A program made the translations under genes and the position numbers. The notes below the pieces were generated by a model. It saw only the letters and a program-made list of their open reading frames with translations. It did no database searches and had not been told where the DNA came from. DNA of 21,407 nucleotides, from NCBI GenBank assembly GCA_023396365.1, contig JAEWWL010000060.1, positions 1 to 21,407 of the forward strand, written 5' to 3'. Below, in pieces: positions 13,364 to 21,407 of the stretch. Numbering within the stretch: position 1 is the first letter of the stretch; each line of letters starts with the position of its first letter. This stretch comes from Methanobacteriota archaeon (GTDB taxonomy: Archaea; Halobacteriota; Methanomicrobia; Methanomicrobiales; Methanomicrobiaceae).

Positions 13364-13380
13364 ACAGGAACTATTTTGAA

Positions 13381-13398
13381 TAAATATATATAAAACGG
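13381..13398 (-). promoter_or_regulatory. TATA box of the cysteine-rich membrane protein gene
   Basis: On the minus strand CCGTTTTATATATATTTA is an excellent archaeal TATA element centred 25 bp before the ATG, which places transcription start at or next to the ATG. Confidence 0.6.
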
Positions 13399-13479
13399 AT
13401 GCGGGCAGTGTGAAAGTGCCGGATAATAAATTACTGAAGATTAAGTATCTTTAAAGGACTCAGCTTTGTGAAGATGAAT

Positions 13480-14319
13480 TCAGCGTCCTGCGAAAAGATA
13501 CTCCTGTGCATAACCGGCATAAGGGCCGAAATACTCCTGGCCAAACTTCCTTATTTTTTCATACTCGCCGCATGAAAGCGGCTTTTCCGGGTTTCCTATG
13601 CCATAGAACTTGTGCATTATTCTGTCAACCCATCTGTCAACCGGAAATGCCTCATATTTCTGAAAGCCAAAGAGAAGAATGCAGTCCGAAACCTTCATAC
13701 CTATGCCCTTGTACTTCATTAATGCCTTTCTTGCCGTCTCATAGTCTGCATTCTGAATTTTATCAGCCCATTTTTCGTCCTGCGATATTTCATATGCAGT
13801 CTCGCAAATGTACGTGGAGCGGTAGCCTGTGGAGCATTCGGAGATTTTAGTCTCACAGAATTCAGAAAGCCTCTCAGGTTTCGGGTATGCATAAGCGCAG
13901 CCAAAATCTGCAGAAATTTTTTCTCCGCACAGCTGAGACATATTGGCAAGCATTCTCTCAATAAATGATATATTTGCATTCTGTGCGCATATGTATGTCA
14001 GAAGACACTCCCAAGGATCCTGACGGATAATCCGAAGGCCCTTGTGATTTTCAATTGCAGCGTTTATGTTTTCGTCTTTGTTTACGGATGAGAGTATGCT
14101 GTCAAGGTCTGCGTCAAGGTGAAAGTAGTAAACCAAAAAATCTTCATTGCATCCTGAATAATAAAGTCTGTCTTCATCCTGTCTTACCCTTAGAATCCTT
14201 CCGTGGGCAATCCCCTGCCACCACCCAAAATTCTCATGCCACCGAAACACCTGCCCGCATGAGAGTGTCTCAGCAAGGGAAAAGGGTGTCTTTGGATCAA
14301 GCTTAAAAACGCGGCTCAA
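13480..14319 (-). CDS. 8-oxoguanine DNA glycosylase, OGG1 type
   Basis: A 279-residue bifunctional glycosylase/lyase expected to remove 8-oxoguanine opposite cytosine and nick the strand. The N-terminal OGG domain is recognised by LAETLSCGQVFRW (about 15-27) and RQDPWECLLTYICAQNANI (99-117), which parallels human OGG1 RQDPIECLFSFICSSNNNI. The helix-hairpin-helix GPD segment is KYKGIGMKVSDCILLFG, with the catalytic lysine at 209. PVDRW carries the catalytic aspartate, D228. Translation starts at a TTG that overlaps the addA stop (TTGA), with AAGGTGAG placed about 6 nt upstream inside addA, so it is translationally coupled as the last gene of the addB-addA-ogg operon. Confidence 0.93.
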   Translation of the reverse strand: MSRVFKLDPKTPFSLAETLSCGQVFRWHENFGWWQGIAHGRILRVRQDEDRLYYSGCNEDFLVYYFHLDADLDSILSSVNKDENINAAIENHKGLRIIRQDPWECLLTYICAQNANISFIERMLANMSQLCGEKISADFGCAYAYPKPERLSEFCETKISECSTGYRSTYICETAYEISQDEKWADKIQNADYETARKALMKYKGIGMKVSDCILLFGFQKYEAFPVDRWVDRIMHKFYGIGNPEKPLSCGEYEKIRKFGQEYFGPYAGYAQEYLFAGR

Positions 14320-17300
14320 TTATTCTCACCTTCTATGCCCTCGCAGGCTTTTATTATTATTAATTCTGCGGCGTCCATATCAAGGTTTATTTCAGTAAAT
14401 TCACCGGTGTCTGTATGATAAATGAAAGCCCCGGGCATAATACCGAGGATATCTGCGGCCGCTTTTTTATAGACGGCAATCTGGAGTTCATAGTTATGAT
14501 TCTCCATACTTTCGCCTGTCTTGTAGTCAATAATATACCATCCTTTTTGTGTCTCAACAAGCCTGTCAATAGAGCCTGAAAACCTGTGGCCGCCGATATT
14601 TGTAATAAATGATAATTCGCAAAATGATCTCTTTGAGCTTTTCATAAGCGGTGTTTCCAGAAATATTCTGTAGAGTTTTATGTAATCATCGGCTTTTTCT
14701 GCATTTTCCAAAGCAAATTTTGAAAAGACAGAATATGCATCTTCTCCTGCAAAAATTGCATGAATTATTTCTCCCCTCTCTGATTTTTTTACATTTTTTC
14801 TTAATAGAGGATTTTCTAAAAATCTTTTTTTCTCTTTCAGTACATGGCTTTTTTCACCTGCAAGAAATGCCGAGATCTCTGTTGCGGAGTGTGAGTGAGT
14901 CTTTTCCTCATCAGATTCTAAATTTATTTCAAATTTAAATCCGGAATCAGGCTCTTTGAATCCGTCCGGGAGGGTTATTAACTTTCCTTTTGATTCATTT
15001 GCCCTATATTCTGGCAGGTGTTCGGATCTGGAGATTTTTATTGTGCCTGTGCTCTCACCAACTCCTATTATATGGATGCCTTCACTCAAATCTTCGTTAT
15101 GCCCTGATAAAAGGAAGAAGAGCACCCATTCGGCGCGTGTTTTGCATACCTCACCTGAATTTGGAATCTCCTTTGGCGCCGATGCAGTCAGAATAAGATG
15201 ATCCCGGGCACGTGTTGCGGCAACATAGAAAAGACGCTTTGATTCGGCATGCGTCTTCTGCTTCATCCTGTATCTCTGGATTGATAGCGGTGGTGAATTT
15301 GCATAATCATCACCTGTTTCAAAATCAGGTATTTTTATCCCTGCGCCGAGTTCACCGTCGACAATAATTGCCGAATTTTCTGCAGGTGGTGCATCTGAAA
15401 GTCCGGGAACGATCACAACCGGAAATTCAAGACCTTTTGATGCATGGACAGTCATTATCAATACCGCATCTTCTCCTGTATCCTCAGGTTCGGCCTCGCC
15501 TTCCCTGTCGTTTGAAAGAACTGATGCAGAAAGCTCTGCAACAAGCTTATCAAGACTGTAATATCCGCCTTTTTCTCTTTCCCGTATGATGTCTGAGAGC
15601 TTTTCAAGGTTTGCCATCGCCTGCTCTCCGCCATAAATGCCTGTATAAACTGCCGCTATTCCTGACTCTCTTATAATCTTTCTGAATATTTCAGAGGGGG
15701 CTTTTTTTCTTGCGCATAAAAGCCAGGATGAGAGGAGACTGTATGCAGATTTTGCTTTTGCAAGTTCACTCTTCTTAAGCTTTTCAAAAAGTCCGTGTGA
15801 ATGCCCGCCAGCTATCCTGAAAAGCTCGGCATCGGAAAATCCAAACCATGGCGAGCGCAGCGCTGCGTATAGTGAGATGTCATCTCCCTGGTTTTTCAGA
15901 AAGGAGAGGACCGATTTTGCATCCAGTATCTCCTGCTTTTCATAAAGCCCGAGGCCGCCGTAGACCCTGAAGGGAATATCGTATTTTTTGAGTGCATATT
16001 CTATGAACCTTAAGTTGTTTCTCCGCTCAAGAAGAATTGCAATATCACCCCATGAAGCATTCTTTTTCAATGTTTCACCGGATGATCCGGATATTTCAAA
16101 GACATAAATGTCTTTTTGATCAACGATCATCCTTAATTTTCTGGCCACTGCCTCCGCCTCAAAAACCGCCCTTTCAGCGGCTGTTTTTGCATCAGGTGTG
16201 AAAAGAAGTTCAACAGATCCTCTATCGCCGGCTCTGTTCTCTGAAACACATACAGGCTCATAGGAAAAGTCCCAGGGCTTTTCTGACTCTTTTAAAATAC
16301 GGGAAAAAAGAATATTTACAAACGAAAGAACCTCATTTGTGCTCCTGAAATTTATGTCCAGAGCAACAAGTCCCCCTTTGTATTCCTCACTTATTTTTCT
16401 GCCTGAATGCTTGAACTGGGCAACATCAGCATCCCGGAACAAATATATCGACTGTTTGGGATCTCCTACGACAAAGAGGCTGTTGCATTCCTGATTCCCG
16501 GACAACTCTCTTTTTGCCTCAACAATTCCTGTTACAATCTCGGCCTGGACAGGGTCTGTGTCCTGAAACTCATCAATCATGATAAACCTGAAGCGGTCTG
16601 CATAGCTTTTTCTGACAAGCTCCGGATAAGTTTTAAAAAGTCCGTATGTCAGGTTTATCATGTCTGAAAAATCAATTGCCCCGCGTATATGTTTTTCACG
16701 GCTGATTTTGTCTTCAAGTGCAGTGAATATCTGTCCAAGAGATTTTAGGAGTTTTATTGTTCTTTGCGCTGAAGGGTCGTTTTTGTCCCCTCGCATTATC
16801 AGGATGTCTAAAGGAAGACCTGATGCGTAATCTTTCAGGGCTGAATAAGACTCTGCAAGAAGCTCTTTTTTATCTCCAAATAGTTTCCTGCTGCCCATTG
16901 CTTTTGAGCCGCCCTGCAGTGACGCAATTCCGTAAAGGCCCCTGCATATATCCTCGGGTGATCTGCTCTTCAGAAGAATCAGATGCTCTTTTGCTGATTT
17001 TAAGTATGCTGCGCCTTTGTCATCATCACCCGCAAAACTCTCAGCAAGTAAGAGGAGAGTGTCAGCTGCGCCTGTGAGGACAGAGCTGTTTTTGAACTCT
17101 GATGATATGCTTTCTTTTTCAACAAGAAGTGCACAATGCCACTTATTCAATATACTCTCTTCATCATGGGCAAGCTGTTCGAAAAATTCCTTTGAATAAC
17201 GCCTCTGCCTGTAAAGCTCCCTTAAATATGAATCCAGATAGTATGTTCCAAATGCGCAGAGGCAATCATCGAGGCTTTCTTTAATCCTTTTTTCAGGAAT

Positions 17301-17705
17301 TCCTTTAAAAAGCGAGTTTATTGCACCTGAGATTATCTCTTCGGACTCGTTTTCGGAGAGGACGCAGTAACCCGGATCAATTCCGGCCTCTATTGGAAAT
17401 TCCCTCAAAACCTTTGAGCAAAATGAATGGAATGTGGAAATGTTTGCCCACATCATCTCCTCTTTTATCTGCTCCCAGAAAGGCCCATTTTTTTTGAAAA
17501 TCTCCTTTTCGACACGCTCCTTCATCTCTGATGCGGCTTTGTCAGTAAATGTCAGCGCCAGTATTTCTGACGGCCTGCATCCTGCATCTTCAATGAGCTT
17601 TATATAGCGGTTTACAAGAACGTGCGTCTTTCCTGTGCCTGCACCGGCAGTAACACAAAGGCTGATGTCATGTCTTAAAGCCTCGCATTGCCTGCTTGTA
17701 AGCAT
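14316..17705 (-). CDS. addA: AddA-like UvrD/RecB-family helicase-nuclease
   Basis: A 1129-residue superfamily 1A helicase fused to a RecB-type nuclease, as in the AddA subunit that resects double-strand breaks before recombination. Helicase motifs in order: Walker A GAGTGKT (21-27), TFTDKAASEM (Ia, from 52), IDEFQDTD (II, 377-384), VVGDPKQSIYLF (III, 412-423), INFRST (IV, 451-456), TVHASKGLEFP (V, 752-762) and LFYVAATRARDHL (VI, 825-837). The C-terminal nuclease shows GEIIH (His982), GSIDRL (Asp1047) and IIDYKTG (Asp1060, Lys1062). All key residues are present, so both activities are predicted. The ATG follows the addB stop with no gap, and GGGAGG lies 7 nt upstream. Archaea generally use Mre11-Rad50 with HerA-NurA, so this pair is probably of bacterial origin. 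Confidence 0.93.
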   Translation of the reverse strand: MLTSRQCEALRHDISLCVTAGAGTGKTHVLVNRYIKLIEDAGCRPSEILALTFTDKAASEMKERVEKEIFKKNGPFWEQIKEEMMWANISTFHSFCSKVLREFPIEAGIDPGYCVLSENESEEIISGAINSLFKGIPEKRIKESLDDCLCAFGTYYLDSYLRELYRQRRYSKEFFEQLAHDEESILNKWHCALLVEKESISSEFKNSSVLTGAADTLLLLAESFAGDDDKGAAYLKSAKEHLILLKSRSPEDICRGLYGIASLQGGSKAMGSRKLFGDKKELLAESYSALKDYASGLPLDILIMRGDKNDPSAQRTIKLLKSLGQIFTALEDKISREKHIRGAIDFSDMINLTYGLFKTYPELVRKSYADRFRFIMIDEFQDTDPVQAEIVTGIVEAKRELSGNQECNSLFVVGDPKQSIYLFRDADVAQFKHSGRKISEEYKGGLVALDINFRSTNEVLSFVNILFSRILKESEKPWDFSYEPVCVSENRAGDRGSVELLFTPDAKTAAERAVFEAEAVARKLRMIVDQKDIYVFEISGSSGETLKKNASWGDIAILLERRNNLRFIEYALKKYDIPFRVYGGLGLYEKQEILDAKSVLSFLKNQGDDISLYAALRSPWFGFSDAELFRIAGGHSHGLFEKLKKSELAKAKSAYSLLSSWLLCARKKAPSEIFRKIIRESGIAAVYTGIYGGEQAMANLEKLSDIIREREKGGYYSLDKLVAELSASVLSNDREGEAEPEDTGEDAVLIMTVHASKGLEFPVVIVPGLSDAPPAENSAIIVDGELGAGIKIPDFETGDDYANSPPLSIQRYRMKQKTHAESKRLFYVAATRARDHLILTASAPKEIPNSGEVCKTRAEWVLFFLLSGHNEDLSEGIHIIGVGESTGTIKISRSEHLPEYRANESKGKLITLPDGFKEPDSGFKFEINLESDEEKTHSHSATEISAFLAGEKSHVLKEKKRFLENPLLRKNVKKSERGEIIHAIFAGEDAYSVFSKFALENAEKADDYIKLYRIFLETPLMKSSKRSFCELSFITNIGGHRFSGSIDRLVETQKGWYIIDYKTGESMENHNYELQIAVYKKAAADILGIMPGAFIYHTDTGEFTEINLDMDAAELIIIKACEGIEGENN

Positions 17706-20700
17706 TCATCTGCCTCCCGAATCTTCTGCGGAACTTACGCCGCATGCTTTATTTTTCATATTTTCCTGCTCTAATATGCGAAACTCCGAAAATCTGCAGA
17801 TGTGTTTAAACTCACAGTATGCTGAGCAGTCTTTGGCACTTTCAGCCGGATTGAAGATTCCGTTTCTGATTTTTTCGGCATAAGTGCATGCAAAGCTGAC
17901 TGATCTTTCAACAGCATCCTCAAAAAGAGAATCCTTCATCTTAGTTCGTGGAAAATTTGAGAAAAGCTCCTCTTCGTCTGTATCATAAAGCTCGGCCCTC
18001 CTGAAGACCTCACGCTTTGAGAGTTTGTAATAAAATCCTCCTATTCCGTGAAATCCCTTTGCGGCCTCAACTGCCCTGAGGTAGAGCGGAATCTGCAGAG
18101 CTTTTCCCTCAGCAATGTCTTTGTATTTAGGATGGCTTCCTGTTTTATAGTCGACAATTACAAAATCACAACTGCCATTCATATTTTTCCTCACATCAAT
18201 TCTGTCAACAAAGCCGCGGAGGAATATGCTTTTCCCGCTCTTTGACACAACTTCTGCAGGCTGAGTGGTAAAAGCCGTATCTGTCCCTGAAAATCCGAAT
18301 CCCGCCTCAAAGTACCCTGGCACAAGTCCGGTTGGAAAAAGCTTTGCCTCTTCGCTGATGAACTTTTCCAAAATTCCACTTCCGTATCCTGTACTGCCAA
18401 GAATCTCTTTTATCATCATATCCCATGCAGGTCCCTGCACTCCGAAAGACTCAGTCTCAAGCAGGGCACAGGATTTAAGAAGGGAGAGTGCCTCATCTCT
18501 CTCTTTTTTAGAGAGTGATCCATTATGGTTTTTTTTCCATTCCCTGTAGAAGGAATAAAGAGTCCTGTGCAAAAGTTCACCTCTGTCAGCGGCCGAAAGC
18601 ACAAATCCTGACTCTTTTTGCGGATTCATCAGAAGGACATTTTTTAAATAAAATCTAAAAGGGCATTGTGCATATATTTCAAGAGATGTGGGGGAATATG
18701 CATGCTTTTCATCAAATCTTTCCAAAAGAGCCTTTTTGATGTCATCCTCTTCGGACAAAATGCCGTCGTATACACTTTCATAGAGCCCTCTTCGATAATA
18801 TCCCTCCATATTTATTCTCTCAAGGAGAGAGATTGTTGAAATGCCGTCAGGAAGACAAAATTTTTCATAAATTTCACCTTTTGAAAGATGCCTTGCAGTT
18901 TCACTAATCCGTGATGAAAATGATTCAAAAAGATTTGAATCGTCAGTATTCTGTGCAGAAAGCATCTCTGATGCGGTCTCATAGAACTGCGAGGGAATCT
19001 CCTGCCTTTCGCCTGCCTTGTCATGGCAGCTTAAATAAACCCTGTCACTTCCTGCAAAGAGTGCGTTTATGAAATAAAATCTGCCCCATCTGACCTTTTC
19101 ACGTCTTTTTCCGGGCCATATTGCCTGGTCTTCTAAGTCATTTGTATATGGAAGAAGTGAAGGAATTTCAGGAATTGTTCCATCAACAAGGCTTACAAGA
19201 AAAACACAGGAGAAACGCATGTCCTGCAACTCCTGAATACCAAGGATCTGTATTCTGCCTGTTTCATTTTTTAGTGATACTCTCATTGCACCGGCGGATG
19301 AGGAAAAAAATCTTGCAAATTCTGAAAATGAGACTTTTTCTGCACCGAGCGCCTCTGAAGTCCCTGAGAGATCTAAAAGAAGCCTTAAAATTCTGTTCAG
19401 ATCTTTTACATCCCTTCTGCATATTTCATCACCGCAGCTGTCATCAATAAAGGGGATTTCCCAGTTCTTAAGAAGGGATATAATACGGTTTATATGACCT
19501 TTGTATGTGTCTTCGCAGTTAAGGGCGGAGAGATCTTTTAGGCGTGGGATTGCTGATTTAAGGACATATTGCGCATCAGAAATCTCCCCTTCAATCTCTT
19601 TTCTCCTGAAATCAGGCGTATCAGGCAGGAGAAGCTTTTCATTTTCGCGCTTTATGTATTTTTTTATGCTGTTTTCCCATGAAAAAAGGCTGTTTTCGAT
19701 CATCGCCTTTCCTGCAACAATATCAGTAAGGGCGGGATTTATTTTTGGCTTCATTGCCGCAGATGAGATATAGGGCGATGAGAAAAGCTCACAAACGGTC
19801 TCTCTTGAAAAGTTTCCTGCAACAGTCTCCAAAAGGAGTATAATAAACTGCAGAACAGGAGAGCGTCCAAACGGGACTGTCGCCGATGATGAATATGAAA
19901 GCCCGAAGTCTGAGAAGACTTCATCAATAAGAGCAGTTGTCCCTGCAAGATCAGGTGATGCAACAGCAATTTGGGATGGTTTTACGCCTGTTTCAAGGAG
20001 CCTTGTTATTTCTGCCGCGCATCCTGAGATCTCACTTTTTAAGCTTTTATAACGCTTTGCAAACACTTTTGCAGAAAAATTCTCTGGTTTTTTTACGGAA
20101 AAAATATTTTCGTAGTCAGCATCAGTATAAAGGTTCAGTGTTTTTTCTGCATTAAACCATTCTCCGTCATCACTGCATATTCTCTGGTTTTCGGAGAATG
20201 GAAGAAAATAAAAAGCCTTTCTGCTTTTTGATGCGCATGCATTGATGAATCTTTTTTTTGCCGGCTGAGGCTCAAAAAGCCCTGAGAAGACAATCACCGG
20301 CTCATCAGCTAAAAATCCTCTCTCTTTTAGTTCATTAGCTGAAGTCTCCCATATTTTTTCGGGAGGAATCATTTTTTTAAAACTTAAAATCTCTTCGTAT
20401 TCATTTATTATTGATATAAGAGCTCTGTTTTTGGAAAGGTTGCCTGATGAAAATACATTTTTATAATCAGCCTCCTGTTCAAAAACCGCCTGGATGAGTG
20501 CATATATATCATTTACAAGGCGCAGTGAAATCTCCTTTGAAGGCGAAAGAGCAGCTGCATACTCGCTTTTGCTTTTAATTACCTCCAAAAGAAGCATCTT
20601 TGCTTCTTCCTCTTTTATCAGCCTGTGCCCGGGAATTATTTTTGCAATTTTGGCTGCAAACTCATCAGGTTTGACAACTGAATTATAGACAACACAAAGT

Positions 20701-20861
20701 CCTTCTGATAAAAGAAGTTCTCTTGCTTCTCTGCAAAGCCTTTCTGTCGGAAGAATTAAGTAAGCAGAAAGGGGGCTCTTTTTGTATTCAGATTTGAAAA
20801 TCTCTATTGTTTTATTGATGCCGTATCCGGGCGGAGTTTTTATCAGTATTTTATCAGGCAT
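17706..20861 (-). CDS. addB: AddB-like nuclease subunit with Fe-S cysteines
   Basis: A 1051-residue partner of AddA. The N-terminal Walker-like motif is degenerate (TPPGYGINKT, 9-18), as expected if this subunit scans DNA rather than unwinds it. IQELQDMRFSCVFLVSLVDG followed by TIPEIP (about 542-566) is the AddB version of helicase motif V. The C-terminal PD-(D/E)XK nuclease has Cys733 (YAQCPFRFYL), GELLH (His765), GFVDRID (Asp886), VIVDYKTG (Asp904, Lys906) and LQIPLYLRA (Gln923). Four cysteines, C733, C1012, C1016 and C1022, can bracket the domain with a [4Fe-4S] cluster; the first spacing is C-x3-C rather than the C-x2-C I recall for Bacillus AddB. No ribosome site precedes the ATG. The gene ends exactly where addA begins. 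Confidence 0.9.
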   Translation of the reverse strand: MPDKILIKTPPGYGINKTIEIFKSEYKKSPLSAYLILPTERLCREARELLLSEGLCVVYNSVVKPDEFAAKIAKIIPGHRLIKEEEAKMLLLEVIKSKSEYAAALSPSKEISLRLVNDIYALIQAVFEQEADYKNVFSSGNLSKNRALISIINEYEEILSFKKMIPPEKIWETSANELKERGFLADEPVIVFSGLFEPQPAKKRFINACASKSRKAFYFLPFSENQRICSDDGEWFNAEKTLNLYTDADYENIFSVKKPENFSAKVFAKRYKSLKSEISGCAAEITRLLETGVKPSQIAVASPDLAGTTALIDEVFSDFGLSYSSSATVPFGRSPVLQFIILLLETVAGNFSRETVCELFSSPYISSAAMKPKINPALTDIVAGKAMIENSLFSWENSIKKYIKRENEKLLLPDTPDFRRKEIEGEISDAQYVLKSAIPRLKDLSALNCEDTYKGHINRIISLLKNWEIPFIDDSCGDEICRRDVKDLNRILRLLLDLSGTSEALGAEKVSFSEFARFFSSSAGAMRVSLKNETGRIQILGIQELQDMRFSCVFLVSLVDGTIPEIPSLLPYTNDLEDQAIWPGKRREKVRWGRFYFINALFAGSDRVYLSCHDKAGERQEIPSQFYETASEMLSAQNTDDSNLFESFSSRISETARHLSKGEIYEKFCLPDGISTISLLERINMEGYYRRGLYESVYDGILSEEDDIKKALLERFDEKHAYSPTSLEIYAQCPFRFYLKNVLLMNPQKESGFVLSAADRGELLHRTLYSFYREWKKNHNGSLSKKERDEALSLLKSCALLETESFGVQGPAWDMMIKEILGSTGYGSGILEKFISEEAKLFPTGLVPGYFEAGFGFSGTDTAFTTQPAEVVSKSGKSIFLRGFVDRIDVRKNMNGSCDFVIVDYKTGSHPKYKDIAEGKALQIPLYLRAVEAAKGFHGIGGFYYKLSKREVFRRAELYDTDEEELFSNFPRTKMKDSLFEDAVERSVSFACTYAEKIRNGIFNPAESAKDCSAYCEFKHICRFSEFRILEQENMKNKACGVSSAEDSGGR

Positions 20862-20942
20862 GCTGTTATGTAATTTAAGTGCCAGGTTACTAATAAAACA
20901 TCAACTTCAGTCAGGGTTTAAAAAAATAGATCCTGACTTTTT

Positions 20943-21407
20943 TTACACATTCCAGATATGTGAATATCCGCGTTTTGAAATTTTTTTGCCGTCTGCCCTG
21001 ACGCCAGAGCTTTTGGAAACAACTCCTATTTTAAAACCGGGAAGTTTTTTTTCTTTGTATAATTTTTCAGGGCAGGTGTACAAAAGTCCGAAATCCCCGC
21101 CCCCGAAGAAAGCCGTTTCAAAACTGATCCCTTCAGATAGAGGAATATATTTTTTTTCAATATCAAAACCGCAGCCGTTTATCTCCGAGAGATCATAAAG
21201 CGATATGCAAAGTCCGTCAGATATGTCCATCATGCATGATACATGCGAATGGCCAAGAACTATTCCTTCTGCTGTCTTTGGCTGTGGTTCGCAGAGATCT
21301 TTGAAATAGTGCTCATTAATTAATCCCTCCTGTGCATGTCCGAGGTTTCCCGCAACATAAACTCCTTCTCCCTGCTTTGCGCCCTTTCTTGTGATATGAT
21401 TTTCTTT
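20943..21407 (-). CDS. thiL: Thiamine-monophosphate kinase ThiL (5' end beyond window)
   Basis: The minus-strand frame is open from the window edge to the stop at 20943, giving the last 154 residues. ThiL phosphorylates thiamine monophosphate to the active diphosphate with ATP. Recognisable parts are RKGAKQGEGVYVAGNLG (substrate domain), EPQPKTAEG, MDISDGL (metal/ATP binding), FFGGGDFGLLYT (equivalent of GGEDYELLFT) and the terminal RGYSHIW (GY-H motif). The usual GGED glutamate reads as glycine here, while the aspartate is kept; I recall GGED as the common form. An ATG inside the frame at 21233 lies within the conserved MMDISDG and is not the start. The addB gene starts 81 bp downstream on the same strand, so read-through is possible. 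Confidence 0.88.
   Translation of the reverse strand, partial: KENHITRKGAKQGEGVYVAGNLGHAQEGLINEHYFKDLCEPQPKTAEGIVLGHSHVSCMMDISDGLCISLYDLSEINGCGFDIEKKYIPLSEGISFETAFFGGGDFGLLYTCPEKLYKEKKLPGFKIGVVSKSSGVRADGKKISKRGYSHIWNV

Noticed and set aside
14956..15201. Antisense frames of 60-140 residues within addA, addB and thiL
   Set aside because: They are shadows of strongly conserved coding sequence on the other strand and lack ribosome sites.
20943..21233. A 96-residue thiL starting at the internal ATG
   Set aside because: The frame stays open to the window edge with clear ThiL residues upstream, so the gene is truncated by the window and not short.
1..21407. tRNA or rRNA genes, CRISPR arrays and insertion sequences
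   Set aside because: No cloverleaf-type sequence, regularly spaced repeats, transposase frames or terminal inverted repeats with target duplications were seen by eye.

Overview
The window reads as an archaeal chromosome segment, most likely from a methanogen of the Methanomicrobiales (a moderately AT-rich, Methanoplanus/Methanolacinia-like genome). This is inferred from a small methanogen-type sulfite-reductase-like protein (Dsr-LP), an archaeal-length S-adenosyl/S-inosylhomocysteine hydrolase, archaeal TATA boxes sitting either about 25 bp from an ATG (leaderless) or about 48 bp from an ATG that has a GGAGG-type ribosome site, and an archaeal-type lipoprotein signal. There are no RNA genes, CRISPR arrays or insertion sequences that I can see.

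Layout. 1-1955 (minus): a small lipoprotein, hisF and an unrecognised 88-residue protein. 2051-3277 (plus): the SAH/SIH hydrolase. 3278-5266 is an accessory scar: a degraded winged-helix C-terminus, a perfect 18-bp inverted repeat, an intact class II Fic AMP-transferase with a C-terminal winged helix, then two short remnants that look like the start (plus strand) and end (minus strand) of a type I restriction subunit HsdR. The Fic gene appears to be the survivor of a decayed type I restriction-modification locus. 5267-6082 is an orphan ABC ATPase. It converges on a Dsr-LP gene (6270-6950, minus) across an intergenic stretch rich in TAGTA/TACTA repeats. Upstream of Dsr-LP lies a truncated paralogue that keeps only its N-terminal ferredoxin-like half.

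7550-11306 (plus) is a coherent accessory cluster: a DrrAB-like ABC exporter (ATPase plus ABC-2 permease), a MarR regulator, a SAM methyltransferase and a flavodoxin/2x[4Fe-4S] fusion (EFR1 type). The same dyad, GTTAA-N5-TTAAC, lies just downstream of TATA-like sequence both before marR and before the methyltransferase, so MarR probably represses itself and the methyltransferase-flavodoxin pair. This is the best candidate here for an undescribed redox/modification/efflux response.

11330-13363 (minus): a DUF6653-like membrane protein, a yeast-type cytosine deaminase, a Cdd1-type helix-hairpin-helix protein and a cysteine-rich four-helix membrane protein. 13480-20861 (minus) is a tightly coupled DNA-repair operon, addB-like, addA-like, then an OGG1-type 8-oxoguanine glycosylase. 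A bacterial-style double-strand-break processing machine fused transcriptionally to base-excision repair is unusual in an archaeon. The window ends inside thiL (minus, 5' end beyond the window).
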